Source of the DNA: Tetragenococcus halophilus
GTDB lineage: Bacteria; Bacillota; Bacilli; Lactobacillales; Enterococcaceae
NCBI RefSeq assembly: GCF_021474685.1
Contig: NZ_JAKEIT010000010.1
Location: forward strand, 1-64,000
Length of the DNA stretch: 64,000 nucleotides
Direction of reading: 5' to 3'
Every line of letters starts with the position of its first letter. Position 1 is the stretch's first letter. The translations under genes and the position numbers were made by a program. The notes beneath the pieces are model-generated. The model saw only the letters and a list, made by a program, of their open reading frames with translations, did not search any database and was not told the origin of the DNA. Of the stretch, positions 27,319 through 36,736 are shown in pieces.

Positions 27319-28287
27319 ATGAAAAAAATAAATAAGGAACGTGCAAAATGGATTCTGCAAAAGATGGAAGACATTCGACATTTTGAAGCTGCAGCTAAAA
27401 AACTTTTCGCAGGTGGCGATATTCCGGGTTTTGTCCATTTGTATGCAGGAGAAGAAGCTATTGCAACAGGTGTTTGTGCTCATCTATCAGAAGATGATTC
27501 AATTACGAGTACGCATCGTGGTCACGGACACTGTATTGCTAAAGGTTGTGATTTAAAAGGGATGATGGCGGAGGTCCTAGGCCGAAAAGATGGTTTATGT
27601 AAAGGTAAGGGTGGTTCCATGCACATTGCCGATATCGATAAGGGAATGCTTGGTGCCAATGGTATTGTTGGTGGCGGCATAACTTTAGCAACTGGTGCAG
27701 GTTTACGCAATAAATATTTAAAAACAAAAGACGTTGCTGTGTGTTTTTTTGGTGATGGAGCATCAAACGAAGGGAGTTTTCACGAAGGTTTGAACCTTGC
27801 TTCTATTTGGAAATTACCAGTGGTTTTTGTCAACGAAAATAACATGTATGGAGAAGGAACGCCTCATAAATATGCGTCAAGTACCGAGACGATTTCTGAA
27901 CGAGCAGTTGCCTATGATATCCCAGGTGAAACCATAGACGGTAAAAATGTGGTCGCAGTATATGAAGCAGCCGGGAAAGCTATTGATCGCGCTCGTAAAG
28001 GCGATGGACCTACTTTGATTGAGTGTTTAACTTATCGAGACCATGGACACTTTGAAGGAGACGAGCAAAAATACAAAGCACCTGAAGGAAAAGAAAAAGA
28101 ATTAGCTGATCGTAATTCTGTTGAAGAGTTTAAAGAATATGCTCTTAAAGAAAAATTATTAAGCAAAAAAGATATTGAAAAAATTGATAAACAATCGGAA
28201 GAAGACGTACAAGAAGCAATTGATTTTGCTGAAAATAGTCCAATCCCTGAGCCAGAATCATTGTATGAAGATGTTTTTGCTGAATAA
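27319..28287 (+). CDS. acoA: Acetoin dehydrogenase E1 alpha subunit
   Basis: A 322-aa thiamine diphosphate-dependent subunit. The TPP-binding motif GDGASNEGSFHEGLNLASIWKLPVVFVNENN (starts GDG at about residue 146) is intact, and GHGHCIAKGCDLKGMMAEVLGR is typical. With AcoB it cleaves acetoin to acetaldehyde and passes an acetyl group to AcoC. RBS GAGGAGG precedes the ATG, 15 bases after acoL. It could in principle be the related pyruvate or branched-chain E1 alpha; the AcoR context decides. Confidence 0.88.
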   Translation: MKKINKERAKWILQKMEDIRHFEAAAKKLFAGGDIPGFVHLYAGEEAIATGVCAHLSEDDSITSTHRGHGHCIAKGCDLKGMMAEVLGRKDGLCKGKGGSMHIADIDKGMLGANGIVGGGITLATGAGLRNKYLKTKDVAVCFFGDGASNEGSFHEGLNLASIWKLPVVFVNENNMYGEGTPHKYASSTETISERAVAYDIPGETIDGKNVVAVYEAAGKAIDRARKGDGPTLIECLTYRDHGHFEGDEQKYKAPEGKEKELADRNSVEEFKEYALKEKLLSKKDIEKIDKQSEEDVQEAIDFAENSPIPEPESLYEDVFAE

Positions 28288-28307
28288 TTAATAAAGGAGA
28301 GAGTAAT

Positions 28308-29336
28308 ATGGCTAGACAAATTACTATGATGAAAGCAATAAACGAAGCTTTAGAGCAAGCAATGGATAAGGATGAAGATGTATTTTTGATTGGTGAAGAC
28401 CAATCTGGCGGCGCGACGGTTGAACATCTAGAAGAAGATGAAGATGCTTTTGGCGGTGTTTTTGGAGTAACTAGTGGACTAATGGGTAAATTTGGTCGCG
28501 AGCGAGTGATGGATACACCAATTGCTGAGAACGGTTATATGGGAGCGGCTGTTGGCGCTGCAGCTACTGGGTTACGTCCTGTAGTGGAATTAATGTTTAA
28601 TGACTTTATTGGTTATTGCCTTGATACCATTTTAACGCAAGGCTCAAAAATGCGTTATATGTTTGGTGGTAAAGCTAAGATACCCTTAACCATTCGTACG
28701 ACTCATGGAGCCGGTGCGGGTGCCGCAGCTCAACACTCCGGTTCATATTATGGCTTATTTGGTGCCATCCCAGGCGTCAAAGTTGTTGTTCCGTCGAACG
28801 CCTATGATGCTAAAGGTTTAATGCTTTCAGCGATTGAAGAAGATAATATGGTTGTTTTTTCAGAAGATAAAACACTTTTAGGAACTAAAGAAGATGTACC
28901 CGAAGACTACTATAAAGTAGAAATCGGCAAAGCTAAAGTAAAACGTGAAGGTACAGACTTAACCATTGTTACAATCGGCAAAATGCTTTACGTAGCCTTA
29001 GATGTTGCCGGAAAATTAGAAAAAGATGGTGTTTCTGTTGAAGTAATTGACCTTATGACAGTTTCACCTTGGGATCAAGATACAGTGATTGAATCAATTA
29101 AAAAAACAGGTCGCTTAGCTATAATTGACGAAGCAAATCCACATAATAATACAGCAACTGATATTGCTTCAGTTGTCGGAGATAAAGCATTTGATTACCT
29201 TGATGGTCCTATCAAATGTATCTGTTCACCAGATACTCCTGTACCATTTGCCTCGAATTTAGAGCAGCTATATCTTCCCAATACAGACCGTGTAATGGAT
29301 ACAGCTTCTGAAATTATTGAGGATTTAAAACAATAA
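28308..29336 (+). CDS. acoB: Acetoin dehydrogenase E1 beta subunit
   Basis: A 342-aa partner of AcoA. It begins ARQITMMKAINEALEQAMDKDEDVFLIGED, the typical E1 beta opening, and has TPIAENGYMGAAVGAAATGLRPVVELMF and the transketolase C-terminal domain ending near VIDLMTVSPWDQDTVIESIKKTGRLAIIDE. RBS AAAGGAGAG precedes it. It sits between acoA and acoC. Confidence 0.9.
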   Translation: MARQITMMKAINEALEQAMDKDEDVFLIGEDQSGGATVEHLEEDEDAFGGVFGVTSGLMGKFGRERVMDTPIAENGYMGAAVGAAATGLRPVVELMFNDFIGYCLDTILTQGSKMRYMFGGKAKIPLTIRTTHGAGAGAAAQHSGSYYGLFGAIPGVKVVVPSNAYDAKGLMLSAIEEDNMVVFSEDKTLLGTKEDVPEDYYKVEIGKAKVKREGTDLTIVTIGKMLYVALDVAGKLEKDGVSVEVIDLMTVSPWDQDTVIESIKKTGRLAIIDEANPHNNTATDIASVVGDKAFDYLDGPIKCICSPDTPVPFASNLEQLYLPNTDRVMDTASEIIEDLKQ

Positions 29337-29351
29337 AGGAGGCGAAAGAGT

Positions 29352-30557
29352 ATGGCAACAGAAATTATCATGCCAACGTTAGGTTTAACGATGACAGAAG
29401 GTACGGTAGATACCTGGTTTAAAGATGAAGGGGAGCAGGTCGAAAAAGGAGAAGTAGTATGTACAATTAGCTCAGAAAAACTTAGCCAAGATGTTGAAGC
29501 GCCCGAAGAAGGAACGCTTATAAAAATATTAGTTCCAACAGGCGAAGTAGCCCCCTGCAAAGACGCAATCGGCTTAATTGGGGAACCGAATGAAGAGGTT
29601 GCTTCAGAAACTGAAAAAGAAGATATGGAAGAAGAAAACTTAAAAGAAGAATCATCACCTAAAAAAGATGAGTCAGTAAAACCGAAAGAGGAAAAAGCAC
29701 AAGGCAATCGGATTTTCATTACTCCTTTAGCTAGAAAAGTTGCTAAAGAACAAGGAATCGATTATTCTCAAATCAATGGTACTGGTGGAAATGGACGAAT
29801 CACTCGTCGAGATGTTGAAATGTTCCAACCGGAAGAAAAAAGTATTATAGCTAAATCAGAATCATCAGCCGGGGTTGGTTTGACTGGAATGAGAAAAACC
29901 ATCGCACAACGTATGACATCAAGCTTACAAAATACCGCTCAAGTAACAGTTCAACAAAAAGCTGATGTATCTCAGCTGATGGCTTTTAGAAAAGAAATTA
30001 AAGAAAACGCTGGAATGCCGTTAATGGATGGTCAAATGAGTATTACAACTCTGCTATCCAAGGCCACAATTTTAGCTTTGCAGGAAACACCTAAAATGAA
30101 CTCTCTCTATCATGATGGAAAGTTGGAGGAATTTACTGAAGTTCACTTAGGTATCGCTGTGGCGTTAGATGAAGGATTAATCGTTCCAGTAGTACAAAAT
30201 GCTGATAAAATGACACTGACTGATTTGGGAAAGACTTTGAATGATCGAATTGAAAAAACGCGAGAAGGAACTTTGGAAAATGAAAATTATAGTGGTTCCA
30301 CATTTACCATTACTAATCTAGGAAAAGGTGGTGCAGAATTCTTTACGCCTATTTTGAACCCACCTGAAACAGGGATTTTAGGTGTGGGTTCTATGCTTGA
30401 AGAATTGGCGCTTGACCAAAATGGTAAAGTTAATCGGAAGAGAAAACTACCTTTGAGTTTAACTTTTGATCATCAAGTGATTGATGGAGCACCTGCAGCT
30501 AGTTTCTTAGGACAAATAATCAACTACTTAGAAAATCCATATGCGCTAATTTTATAG
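29352..30557 (+). CDS. acoC: Dihydrolipoamide acetyltransferase (E2) of the acetoin complex
   Basis: A 401-aa E2 with one lipoyl domain (residues 1-77, lipoyl lysine in ISSEKLSQDVE), a charged linker, a peripheral-subunit-binding domain (about 121-156, ITPLARKVAKEQGIDYSQINGTGGNGRI), and a C-terminal acetyltransferase domain with the HxxxD-type motif in FDHQVIDGAPAASFL. It transfers acetyl from lipoate to CoA. It is the last operon gene. A single lipoyl domain is usual for acetoin E2. Confidence 0.9.
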   Translation: MATEIIMPTLGLTMTEGTVDTWFKDEGEQVEKGEVVCTISSEKLSQDVEAPEEGTLIKILVPTGEVAPCKDAIGLIGEPNEEVASETEKEDMEEENLKEESSPKKDESVKPKEEKAQGNRIFITPLARKVAKEQGIDYSQINGTGGNGRITRRDVEMFQPEEKSIIAKSESSAGVGLTGMRKTIAQRMTSSLQNTAQVTVQQKADVSQLMAFRKEIKENAGMPLMDGQMSITTLLSKATILALQETPKMNSLYHDGKLEEFTEVHLGIAVALDEGLIVPVVQNADKMTLTDLGKTLNDRIEKTREGTLENENYSGSTFTITNLGKGGAEFFTPILNPPETGILGVGSMLEELALDQNGKVNRKRKLPLSLTFDHQVIDGAPAASFLGQIINYLENPYALIL

Positions 30558-30625
30558 GTGTAAAAAGTAGTATTGAAGTGATTAGGTTACTTAACAGAAC
30601 CGCAACTGTAATAGGGTAAAAATTT

Positions 30626-30672
30626 AAGAAACTTGCAAAATAGGGCACCTCATTTTGCAAGTTTCTTTTTAT
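30626..30672 (+). terminator. Terminator of the aco operon
   Basis: A 16-bp perfect stem (30626-30641 with 30652-30667) followed by a T-run. It lies about 70 bases after acoC. Confidence 0.85.
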
Positions 30673-30794
30673 ACTTTACGATTCGTTAGATAAAACAAAT
30701 GTTGTAAGAAAATAAAAAACTAGTTTACATGATAAAAATGGATTTTCAAGAAACAGTTGACAATCTATTTCTTTTCCTGTAGTATTCAGAAAAA

Positions 30795-31062
30795 TATAAA
30801 AATTCTGTGATGAGAAAAGTAGATTTGGAAAACATTTAGAGAGGTCTTGTTTGGTGAAAAAGGTCTGTTGGAAGAGTTGAAAATGGTCTCTGAGAAAAAT
30901 TGTTGATAGGTAAACAATTTCGGGTTAAGTCTACCCGTTAATAAAGGACACCGATAGTAGTAGTTCTGTCGGGATGAGAGAAGGAAACTTCTGAACAAAG
31001 GTGGTACCGCGATTATTCGTCCTTTTATCAGCATTCAATTGCTGGTAAAAGGGCTTTTTTTG
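30795..31062 (+). promoter_or_regulatory. T-box riboswitch (probably tRNA-Met sensing)
   Basis: The diagnostic T-box AAAGGTGGTACCGCG lies at 31000-31014. Upstream are the Stem I features GATGAGAAAAGTAG and AGAGAGG, and a GACACCGATAGTAG-type Stem III. A terminator follows (31021-31061, CCTTTTA/TAAAAGG arms with a T-run). In Stem I, GAAAATGG gives ATG (Met) or AAT (Asn) as candidate specifier. Met fits a NlpA/MetQ protein. The T-box is seen directly; the specifier is inference. Confidence 0.85.
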
Positions 31063-31092
31063 TTTTAAAAATTAAAGGAGGAGGAGTTTAGT

Positions 31093-31926
31093 ATGAAAAA
31101 AGGGTGGAAAAAATTAATCACAGGGTTTTTAGCAATAACTGCAATTATTTTATTAGGTGCTTGTGGTGCAGGAGATAGTAATGCAGAAGATAGTGAAGAT
31201 AAAACAGTTAGACTTGGTGTTGTAGGTGAAAATAATGAAGATTGGGAGTATGTACAAGAAGAGCTGAAAGAAAAAGAAAATATTGATTTAGAAATCGTCA
31301 CATTTACTGACTATCGTACGCCGATCACGGCCTTAGAAGATGGGTCAATCGATCTACATACCTCTTTGACCGAAATTTTTATGGATGAAATCAACGAAGA
31401 AGGTGGATTTAGCAATACAACAATTGCCTATACCAACTTAAATCCATTGGGGATTTTTTCCGATAAAATTGAAGATGTAGAAGATGTGGAAGATGGAGCA
31501 GAAGTCGCGCTACCTAATGATGTTTCCAATGAAAGCCGTGCTTTATTGCTATTACAACAAGCAGATTTAATCGAACTAGATGAAGATAAAGGGAATATGC
31601 CGACTACAAATGATATCACGGCTAACCCAAAGAATTTGCAATTTGAAGAATTAGACGCAAATCAGACGATTCGTTCATTGGATGATGTTGATATTGCTTG
31701 TGTCAATAATAATGTAGCTGTAGATGCTGGCTATATACCAACTGAAGATGCGATCTTCTTAGAACCAGTGGCAGAATCTTCGAAACCATATTATAACGTT
31801 ATCGCGGCGCGAGAAGATGAAAAAGATAATGAAATATATCAAACAGTCGTAGACTATTATCAAACAGATGAAGTCAAAGAAGTTATTGATGATATGACAC
31901 AAGGTTCAAGTATTCCTGTTTGGTAA
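31093..31926 (+). CDS. metQ: NlpA/MetQ-family substrate-binding lipoprotein
   Basis: A 277-aa protein with a lipoprotein signal peptide (lysine-rich start, hydrophobic core, lipobox LLGAC at residues 20-24). The mature part has the NlpA opening TVRLGVVGENNEDWEYVQEEL and SIDLHTSLTEIFMDEIN. It should bind methionine or a related amino acid for an ABC transporter. No ATPase or permease gene (metN, metI) lies beside it, so it would need partners elsewhere. It is very acidic (many D and E). Regulation by the T-box upstream suggests induction when the cognate amino acid is scarce. Confidence 0.82.
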   Translation: MKKGWKKLITGFLAITAIILLGACGAGDSNAEDSEDKTVRLGVVGENNEDWEYVQEELKEKENIDLEIVTFTDYRTPITALEDGSIDLHTSLTEIFMDEINEEGGFSNTTIAYTNLNPLGIFSDKIEDVEDVEDGAEVALPNDVSNESRALLLLQQADLIELDEDKGNMPTTNDITANPKNLQFEELDANQTIRSLDDVDIACVNNNVAVDAGYIPTEDAIFLEPVAESSKPYYNVIAAREDEKDNEIYQTVVDYYQTDEVKEVIDDMTQGSSIPVW

Positions 31927-31945
31927 GTTGAACTTAAGTTATAGT

Positions 31946-31996
31946 AAAAGCAAGTTGTACATCAAGATAATTTGAAGTACAACTTGCTTTTTATTT
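31946..31996. terminator. Terminator between the lipoprotein gene and the convergent regulator
   Basis: A 15-bp perfect stem (31946-31960 with 31977-31991), A-run left and T-run right, so it can act in both directions. Confidence 0.8.
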
Positions 31997-32024
31997 GGTC
32001 ATTTTAGTCTTGTTTTTTAGCTCG

Positions 32025-33572
32025 TTAAACAAAAAAATTAGCATAATATTCTTTTAAATAATTAGTTAGGTGATCAGCAGGCACTTCCTTGAGCTCGTTT
32101 ATAAATTGTTCAGCGATTATTTTTCGCTGAAAATTATAGGAAAAGTTTAATTTTGCTAAATATTCAATATCAGATGAATGGAAGTAATAATTTACTTTAA
32201 TATTAGGAAAATTATTTTCATTCAGTATAGTGGAAATCCGATTGGAAAAAGTCATTAGATTATCGTACTTTAATGTTTTCAACTGATGAATTTCATTGAT
32301 ATTTAAAATGGCAATTACTTTAGTATCAAAAAAATAAACTAGTTGTTGAGAGAAGAAATTACTTTTTTCTTTGGCAGAGTTTGTAATGATTACAATTCTT
32401 TTTAAATTCCTACCAGCGATTTTATTTTTAAGAACATGATTTCTAAACAGCAATGTTAATGTACTCAGTTGATAGCTATCCAAGTTTATACTTGAATTAA
32501 GATATTTTTTATAACAATATTCGACTAGCTGGTATAAAAAAGAGAACTCTTTTTTTACGTCATCAAGTTTATTATCGTAAAAATCATAATTTAGAAAGCT
32601 GCGAATAATACATTTATATAAATATTGCTCAACTTCTTGCTTGAGTTCTGATCGTGAATAAAAGTTAGTAATAATACGTTCTTCGACGTATTTTACTAAC
32701 TGTTCACTATTATCAGTGATAAATGAATCTTTGGGATAAAAATTCGGCCCATTGTTATCTAGACTTGCTAAAACGATACTAAAGGAAAAGTCTTCTTCTG
32801 CTTGTTCAAATAAGTTAAATAACTTAATTTTTACTGGGCTTGTCCGTTCTTTTTCAATGAAAAAATTATTTTTTATTCTATGTAGGCTGATAAAATAATA
32901 GGCATATAAAAACTTTGTTGAAGTATAATTAAAATTTAAATGATAGTTGTCCAACATAGAGATTAGCTGTTGATGTTCTTTAGACTTTTCAAAGAGTTCT
33001 TGCATCCATTGATAATTTAACCGTTGGATCGGATTGTTTGCTTGACGACAAACGACCTGCTTGCTTTCGTTTATTTCAATGATTTGACTCAAAATTTGTG
33101 CAGCCCTTATACGCAGAATAAGTTCATCGCCGGTAATGATCACACCTTTACCGCGTAGTGAAAGTAATTCTAAGTGATCTTTTTCTAATTTTTTTACAAA
33201 GCTAGGACGATCTTTCTTTTTTGTAGATTGACTGATTTCAAGTGTTTGATAGAGTTTTGTTAAGTTTGTTGCATTTTTGCAGACGTTAACACAAATGAAT
33301 AACTCTAGACGCTCTTTCCAAGTGGTCGAAAAATCATTAATCGTTAGATTTTGAATAAAGTGAACCAATTGATTATAACTTATTTGACTAATGATCTTTG
33401 ATTCGGTTATGACAAAACGTAAGGAAGAAGGCAAAAATTCATTTAAGGTATGAATCGTTCTTCGGATCGTTGCAACTGAACGCCCAACTTTATATGATAA
33501 TTGTTCAAGCGAGATTTGTTGTGCTTCCTGAATACGGTTTGCCAAATATAATGAAAAAGAACTAACACTCAT
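32025..33572 (-). CDS. Mga/PRD-like transcriptional regulator
   Basis: A 515-aa regulator with an N-terminal HTH pair (about 14-110: LEQLSYKVGRSVATIRRTIHTLNEFLP) and a long helical region without obvious sensory motifs, followed by a region resembling PTS EIIB (VIITNSAKEKSNFFSQQLVYFF, about 398-420). This layout belongs to the Mga/AtxA-like group, in which PRDs and an EIIB-like tail link transcription to PTS activity. It is divergent from the PTS permease gene and probably controls that operon. PRD histidines cannot be assigned with certainty. Confidence 0.7.
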   Translation of the reverse strand: MSVSSFSLYLANRIQEAQQISLEQLSYKVGRSVATIRRTIHTLNEFLPSSLRFVITESKIISQISYNQLVHFIQNLTINDFSTTWKERLELFICVNVCKNATNLTKLYQTLEISQSTKKKDRPSFVKKLEKDHLELLSLRGKGVIITGDELILRIRAAQILSQIIEINESKQVVCRQANNPIQRLNYQWMQELFEKSKEHQQLISMLDNYHLNFNYTSTKFLYAYYFISLHRIKNNFFIEKERTSPVKIKLFNLFEQAEEDFSFSIVLASLDNNGPNFYPKDSFITDNSEQLVKYVEERIITNFYSRSELKQEVEQYLYKCIIRSFLNYDFYDNKLDDVKKEFSFLYQLVEYCYKKYLNSSINLDSYQLSTLTLLFRNHVLKNKIAGRNLKRIVIITNSAKEKSNFFSQQLVYFFDTKVIAILNINEIHQLKTLKYDNLMTFSNRISTILNENNFPNIKVNYYFHSSDIEYLAKLNFSYNFQRKIIAEQFINELKEVPADHLTNYLKEYYANFFV

Positions 33573-33667
33573 ATCCTCATCTCCTTTTTGTCAGTATAAC
33601 ATTAAACAATGGGTAAATCAGATGGTTAATTATTGAAATAAATACTAATCAACATTGAACCTTGTAC

Positions 33668-33681
33668 AGAAAGCGATTTCT
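33668..33681 (+). promoter_or_regulatory. CRE-like site before the PTS operon
   Basis: AGAAAGCGATTTCT matches the CcpA consensus at 12 of 14 positions and is nearly palindromic. It is about 40 bases before the PTS gene start, suggesting glucose repression. Confidence 0.55.
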
Positions 33682-33720
33682 AATTAAACTGAAATTAACA
33701 AATTTTAGGAGGAAGTAAAA

Positions 33721-35277
33721 ATGATGGAGAGGGCGAAAAAGGGGATACAAAAATTTGGGCGTTCTTTATTGTTACCAATTGGTGTGATGGCACCTATTGG
33801 TATGATTATGGGATTAACAGGCGCCTTAACGCAAAGTTATATGATTGAAAATGTGTCTTGGTTAGGAAATTCGACAGTTCAAGCAGTTTTAAATAGTTTA
33901 CAAACCATTACAGGAGAAATATTTGATAATATTCCTTTACTGTTTGCAATGGGTGTAGCTTACGGGATGTCTAAGGTAGATAAAGGGATATCGGTATTCT
34001 CAGCTGTTTTAGGCTATGTTACTTTGTTAGTTGTAGTCAATGTTTACTTAACATTAACCGGATCCTTGGCAGACGAAGAAACAATGACCGAAGTAGGACA
34101 AGGCGTAGTTTTGGGGATTCAAACACTTAGGTTGGATGCGGCTGGAGGTATTATTGCAGGATTAGTTGCGGCCTATTGTACGGATAAATTCTATAAGGTA
34201 GAGTTACCTTTAGCTTTTGCCTTTTTTGGTGGTAAGAAATTTCCACCAATGGCTACATTTTTCTTTATGATCCCGATCGGATTTATTATTCCGGTTGTTT
34301 GGGGCTTGTTTACTCGTTTCTTATTGTTTATTTCACCAGTATTTTTAAATGATGTTTTTGGTGTTGGTGCGTACTGGTTTGCTCATCGAGCTTTAATTCC
34401 TTTTGGATTACACCACGTTTTAGCTTCTGTTGTACGATTCACAGAAGCTGGCGGCGTATATATGATCGATGGACAACAATACATTGGTATTTTGAATGCT
34501 ACAAATAAGGTCTTATTTGATTTAGGCCCTGACAGTCCATCTTGGAGTTTAGCACCAGATTTATTTAAATATCTAGCGAGTGGACAAATGCTTACTACAT
34601 TATTCCGAGTTCCAGCGATTGGCTTGGCTATGTATCATACTTCTTTTGCCGACAATAAAAAGATGGCTAAAGGGGCAATTTTAACGGTTGTACTGACGGC
34701 ATTTTTAGGAAATATTACCGAACCATTAGAATTTTCATTCCTATTTATTGCGCCACAGTTATTTATTATATACGCTGTTTTATGTGGTGTTTTAACTATA
34801 CCGTTAAACTTTCTAAATGTTGGGATTGGCTATATACGAGGCACCATTTTCGACTTTGGAATTTTTGGCCTCATGTATGAAAATACGAATTGGTTAAATT
34901 TAGTATTACTAGGTTTAGTTAACTTTGTTGTTTTCTATTATGTTTTTAAATTTGCGATTAGATATTTTAATTTAGAAACACTAGGTCGAGAAAAAGGCCT
35001 AAAAAATAGTACATTACTTCAGGAAAAACAATATGATAAAATTGCCGACATAGTTATTCAAGGCCTTGGCGGAAAAGAGAATATTGCAAACATAGATAAT
35101 TGCGTTTCTCGTTTGAGAATTGATTTAAAAGATCAATCACAAGTGAATGTAGAAGCAGTGAAAGACTCGGGTTCTTCAAGAGTATTTTTCCCACAAGACA
35201 ACCATATTCATATTGTGTTTGGTCCTTATGTGGAATTTATTCGGAATGCTATTGATGAAGAAATGAAGAAAGGGTAG
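33721..35277 (+). CDS. PTS enzyme IICB, glucose/maltose (MalX-like) family
   Basis: A 518-aa permease. Residues about 10-420 are the IIC membrane domain (GRSLLLPIGVMAPIGMIMG, PFGLHHVLAS, NITEPLEFSFLFIAPQLF), and about 435-518 are IIB, whose phosphocysteine is C461 in NIDNCVSRLRIDL. No IIA domain is attached, so it would borrow a general IIA. The IIB motif NCVSRLRI differs from the glucose-type DACITRLR but keeps its pattern. It is followed by a lyase gene with 8 bases between, so the imported compound is probably processed by that lyase. The substrate is unknown. Confidence 0.85.
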   Translation: MMERAKKGIQKFGRSLLLPIGVMAPIGMIMGLTGALTQSYMIENVSWLGNSTVQAVLNSLQTITGEIFDNIPLLFAMGVAYGMSKVDKGISVFSAVLGYVTLLVVVNVYLTLTGSLADEETMTEVGQGVVLGIQTLRLDAAGGIIAGLVAAYCTDKFYKVELPLAFAFFGGKKFPPMATFFFMIPIGFIIPVVWGLFTRFLLFISPVFLNDVFGVGAYWFAHRALIPFGLHHVLASVVRFTEAGGVYMIDGQQYIGILNATNKVLFDLGPDSPSWSLAPDLFKYLASGQMLTTLFRVPAIGLAMYHTSFADNKKMAKGAILTVVLTAFLGNITEPLEFSFLFIAPQLFIIYAVLCGVLTIPLNFLNVGIGYIRGTIFDFGIFGLMYENTNWLNLVLLGLVNFVVFYYVFKFAIRYFNLETLGREKGLKNSTLLQEKQYDKIADIVIQGLGGKENIANIDNCVSRLRIDLKDQSQVNVEAVKDSGSSRVFFPQDNHIHIVFGPYVEFIRNAIDEEMKKG

Positions 35278-35285
35278 TTGAGTAG

Positions 35286-36644
35286 ATGAGAGCACTTTAT
35301 GATTCAAAGAGTAAAACACTTGATGATAGAGGAATTAAGGAACTGCTAGATAGCCGTTCTAAATATCAATCTTGGTTAGATGTAGAAGCAGCTTTAGCGC
35401 AAGCACAAGGAGAACTGGAAGTTATACCTATGAAGGCGGCTGAAGAAATCGTGCAACAAGCCGAGGTAGAAAATTTAGACTTTAAAAAAATGGACGAGAT
35501 TTATCAGCAAGTAGGGCATGGCTTCGTTCCTTTTTTAAAAGTTTTTGTTTTAGCATGTGGTGAGGAAACTGGAAAATATATACACTTTGGTGCTACTACT
35601 CAAAATATTCAACAAACAGCGCAAAATTTAAATGCTAAAAAAGTTCACCGCAAATTTTTCACTTTTTTAAAAGATATTTTAACAAATCTGTCTGATTTAG
35701 CTGAAAATGAAGCAGATACGGTAATGGCAGGAAGAACCCATGGAAAACATGCCATTCCGATCACTTATGGTTATAAAGTAGCTGTTTGGATTTCTGAGTT
35801 GTTAATGTCTTTACAACGTATGCAAGAAGTTGAAAAAAGAATGTTTACTACAATGATGGGTGGCGCTGTTGGCGCATTTAACTCGACAGGTGAAATTGGT
35901 ATTAAAGTGCAAAAAAGAGTCGCAGAATTATTGGATATGCCAGAGATGGATATCCCTTCTAGAAATATCAGTTCGCAAAAGATTGAATATATCAATTGCT
36001 TAGCCTTAGTAGCTAATAATCTTCACAAAATCGCTGAAGAAGTATTTCAAACATCTATTGAAGAATTTGCAGAAGTATCCGAAGGCTTTAGTAAAGGGAC
36101 TGTGGGAAGCAGTACAATGCCTCATAAAATTAACCCTAAGTTGGCTAAAGGGATTATTGCTAACGCACAAAAATTATATAGTTTGACTTCAGCAGGTTAT
36201 GCTTCTTCTGCTCGACCTTTTGAAGCAGATAGTACTAGTAATATGTTATTTGATGGGATAATAACTGAAGCACTAGAGTTGATGACAGAAATATTGATGC
36301 GTGCAGAGGAACTTACACGTACTTTGACAGTTAATAGGAAGCATATGCTACAAAATGCAAATATTAATCAGGGCATAGATAACAGTGAATCTATCATGAT
36401 GTATTTTGCTAAACGAATTGGTAAAGATAAAGCGCATGAATTAATCTATGAACTGGCAATTGAGGCAGAAACCACAGGAGAAAATTATAGAGATGTTTTA
36501 TTAAAAAACCAAGTCGTTAGAAAATCCTTTACAGAAGAAGAATTATTAGAAATGTTAAAACCTGAAAATTATACTGGCCTCTCAGCAGAGTTGGCTCATG
36601 ATATGGCAAAAAAATGTAAAAAAATTATTGCAGAATTACCTTAG
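35286..36644 (+). CDS. Fumarase/adenylosuccinate-lyase superfamily lyase
   Basis: A 452-aa enzyme of the fumarase/aspartase superfamily. The signature GSSTMPHKINPK (about residues 277-288) holds the catalytic serine loop. GRTHGKHAIPITYG (about 150) gives the conserved TH, and IHFGATTQNIQQT is the GATTQD-like substrate motif with N in place of D. Adenylosuccinate lyase and carboxymuconate cycloisomerase share these features. Its place directly after a PTS permease, away from purine genes, argues against housekeeping PurB. It may cleave an amino acid or fumarate-bearing sugar derivative. That is inference. Confidence 0.75.
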   Translation: MRALYDSKSKTLDDRGIKELLDSRSKYQSWLDVEAALAQAQGELEVIPMKAAEEIVQQAEVENLDFKKMDEIYQQVGHGFVPFLKVFVLACGEETGKYIHFGATTQNIQQTAQNLNAKKVHRKFFTFLKDILTNLSDLAENEADTVMAGRTHGKHAIPITYGYKVAVWISELLMSLQRMQEVEKRMFTTMMGGAVGAFNSTGEIGIKVQKRVAELLDMPEMDIPSRNISSQKIEYINCLALVANNLHKIAEEVFQTSIEEFAEVSEGFSKGTVGSSTMPHKINPKLAKGIIANAQKLYSLTSAGYASSARPFEADSTSNMLFDGIITEALELMTEILMRAEELTRTLTVNRKHMLQNANINQGIDNSESIMMYFAKRIGKDKAHELIYELAIEAETTGENYRDVLLKNQVVRKSFTEEELLEMLKPENYTGLSAELAHDMAKKCKKIIAELP

Positions 36645-36650
36645 TAAAAC

Positions 36651-36690
36651 TAGGTCAGAGATATGTAAAAATATTTCTGGCCTATTTATG
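36651..36690 (+). terminator. Terminator of the PTS-lyase operon
   Basis: TAGGTCAGA (36651-36659) and its imperfect partner TTTCTGGCCTA form a hairpin just after the lyase gene. The T-run is short. Confidence 0.55.
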
Positions 36691-36736
36691 TATCTATGCA
36701 GTAATTATAATAAAAACTTAGCTTTAAATATTCCTC

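Noticed and set aside
29195-29719. 174-codon minus-strand frame across acoB-acoC
   Set aside because: Serine-rich shadow of two clear enzyme genes on the plus strand; no RBS or family resemblance.
35286-36644. Calling the lyase purB outright
   Set aside because: Signature motifs are shared across the superfamily, the context is a PTS operon, and no purine genes are near; a family-level name is safer.
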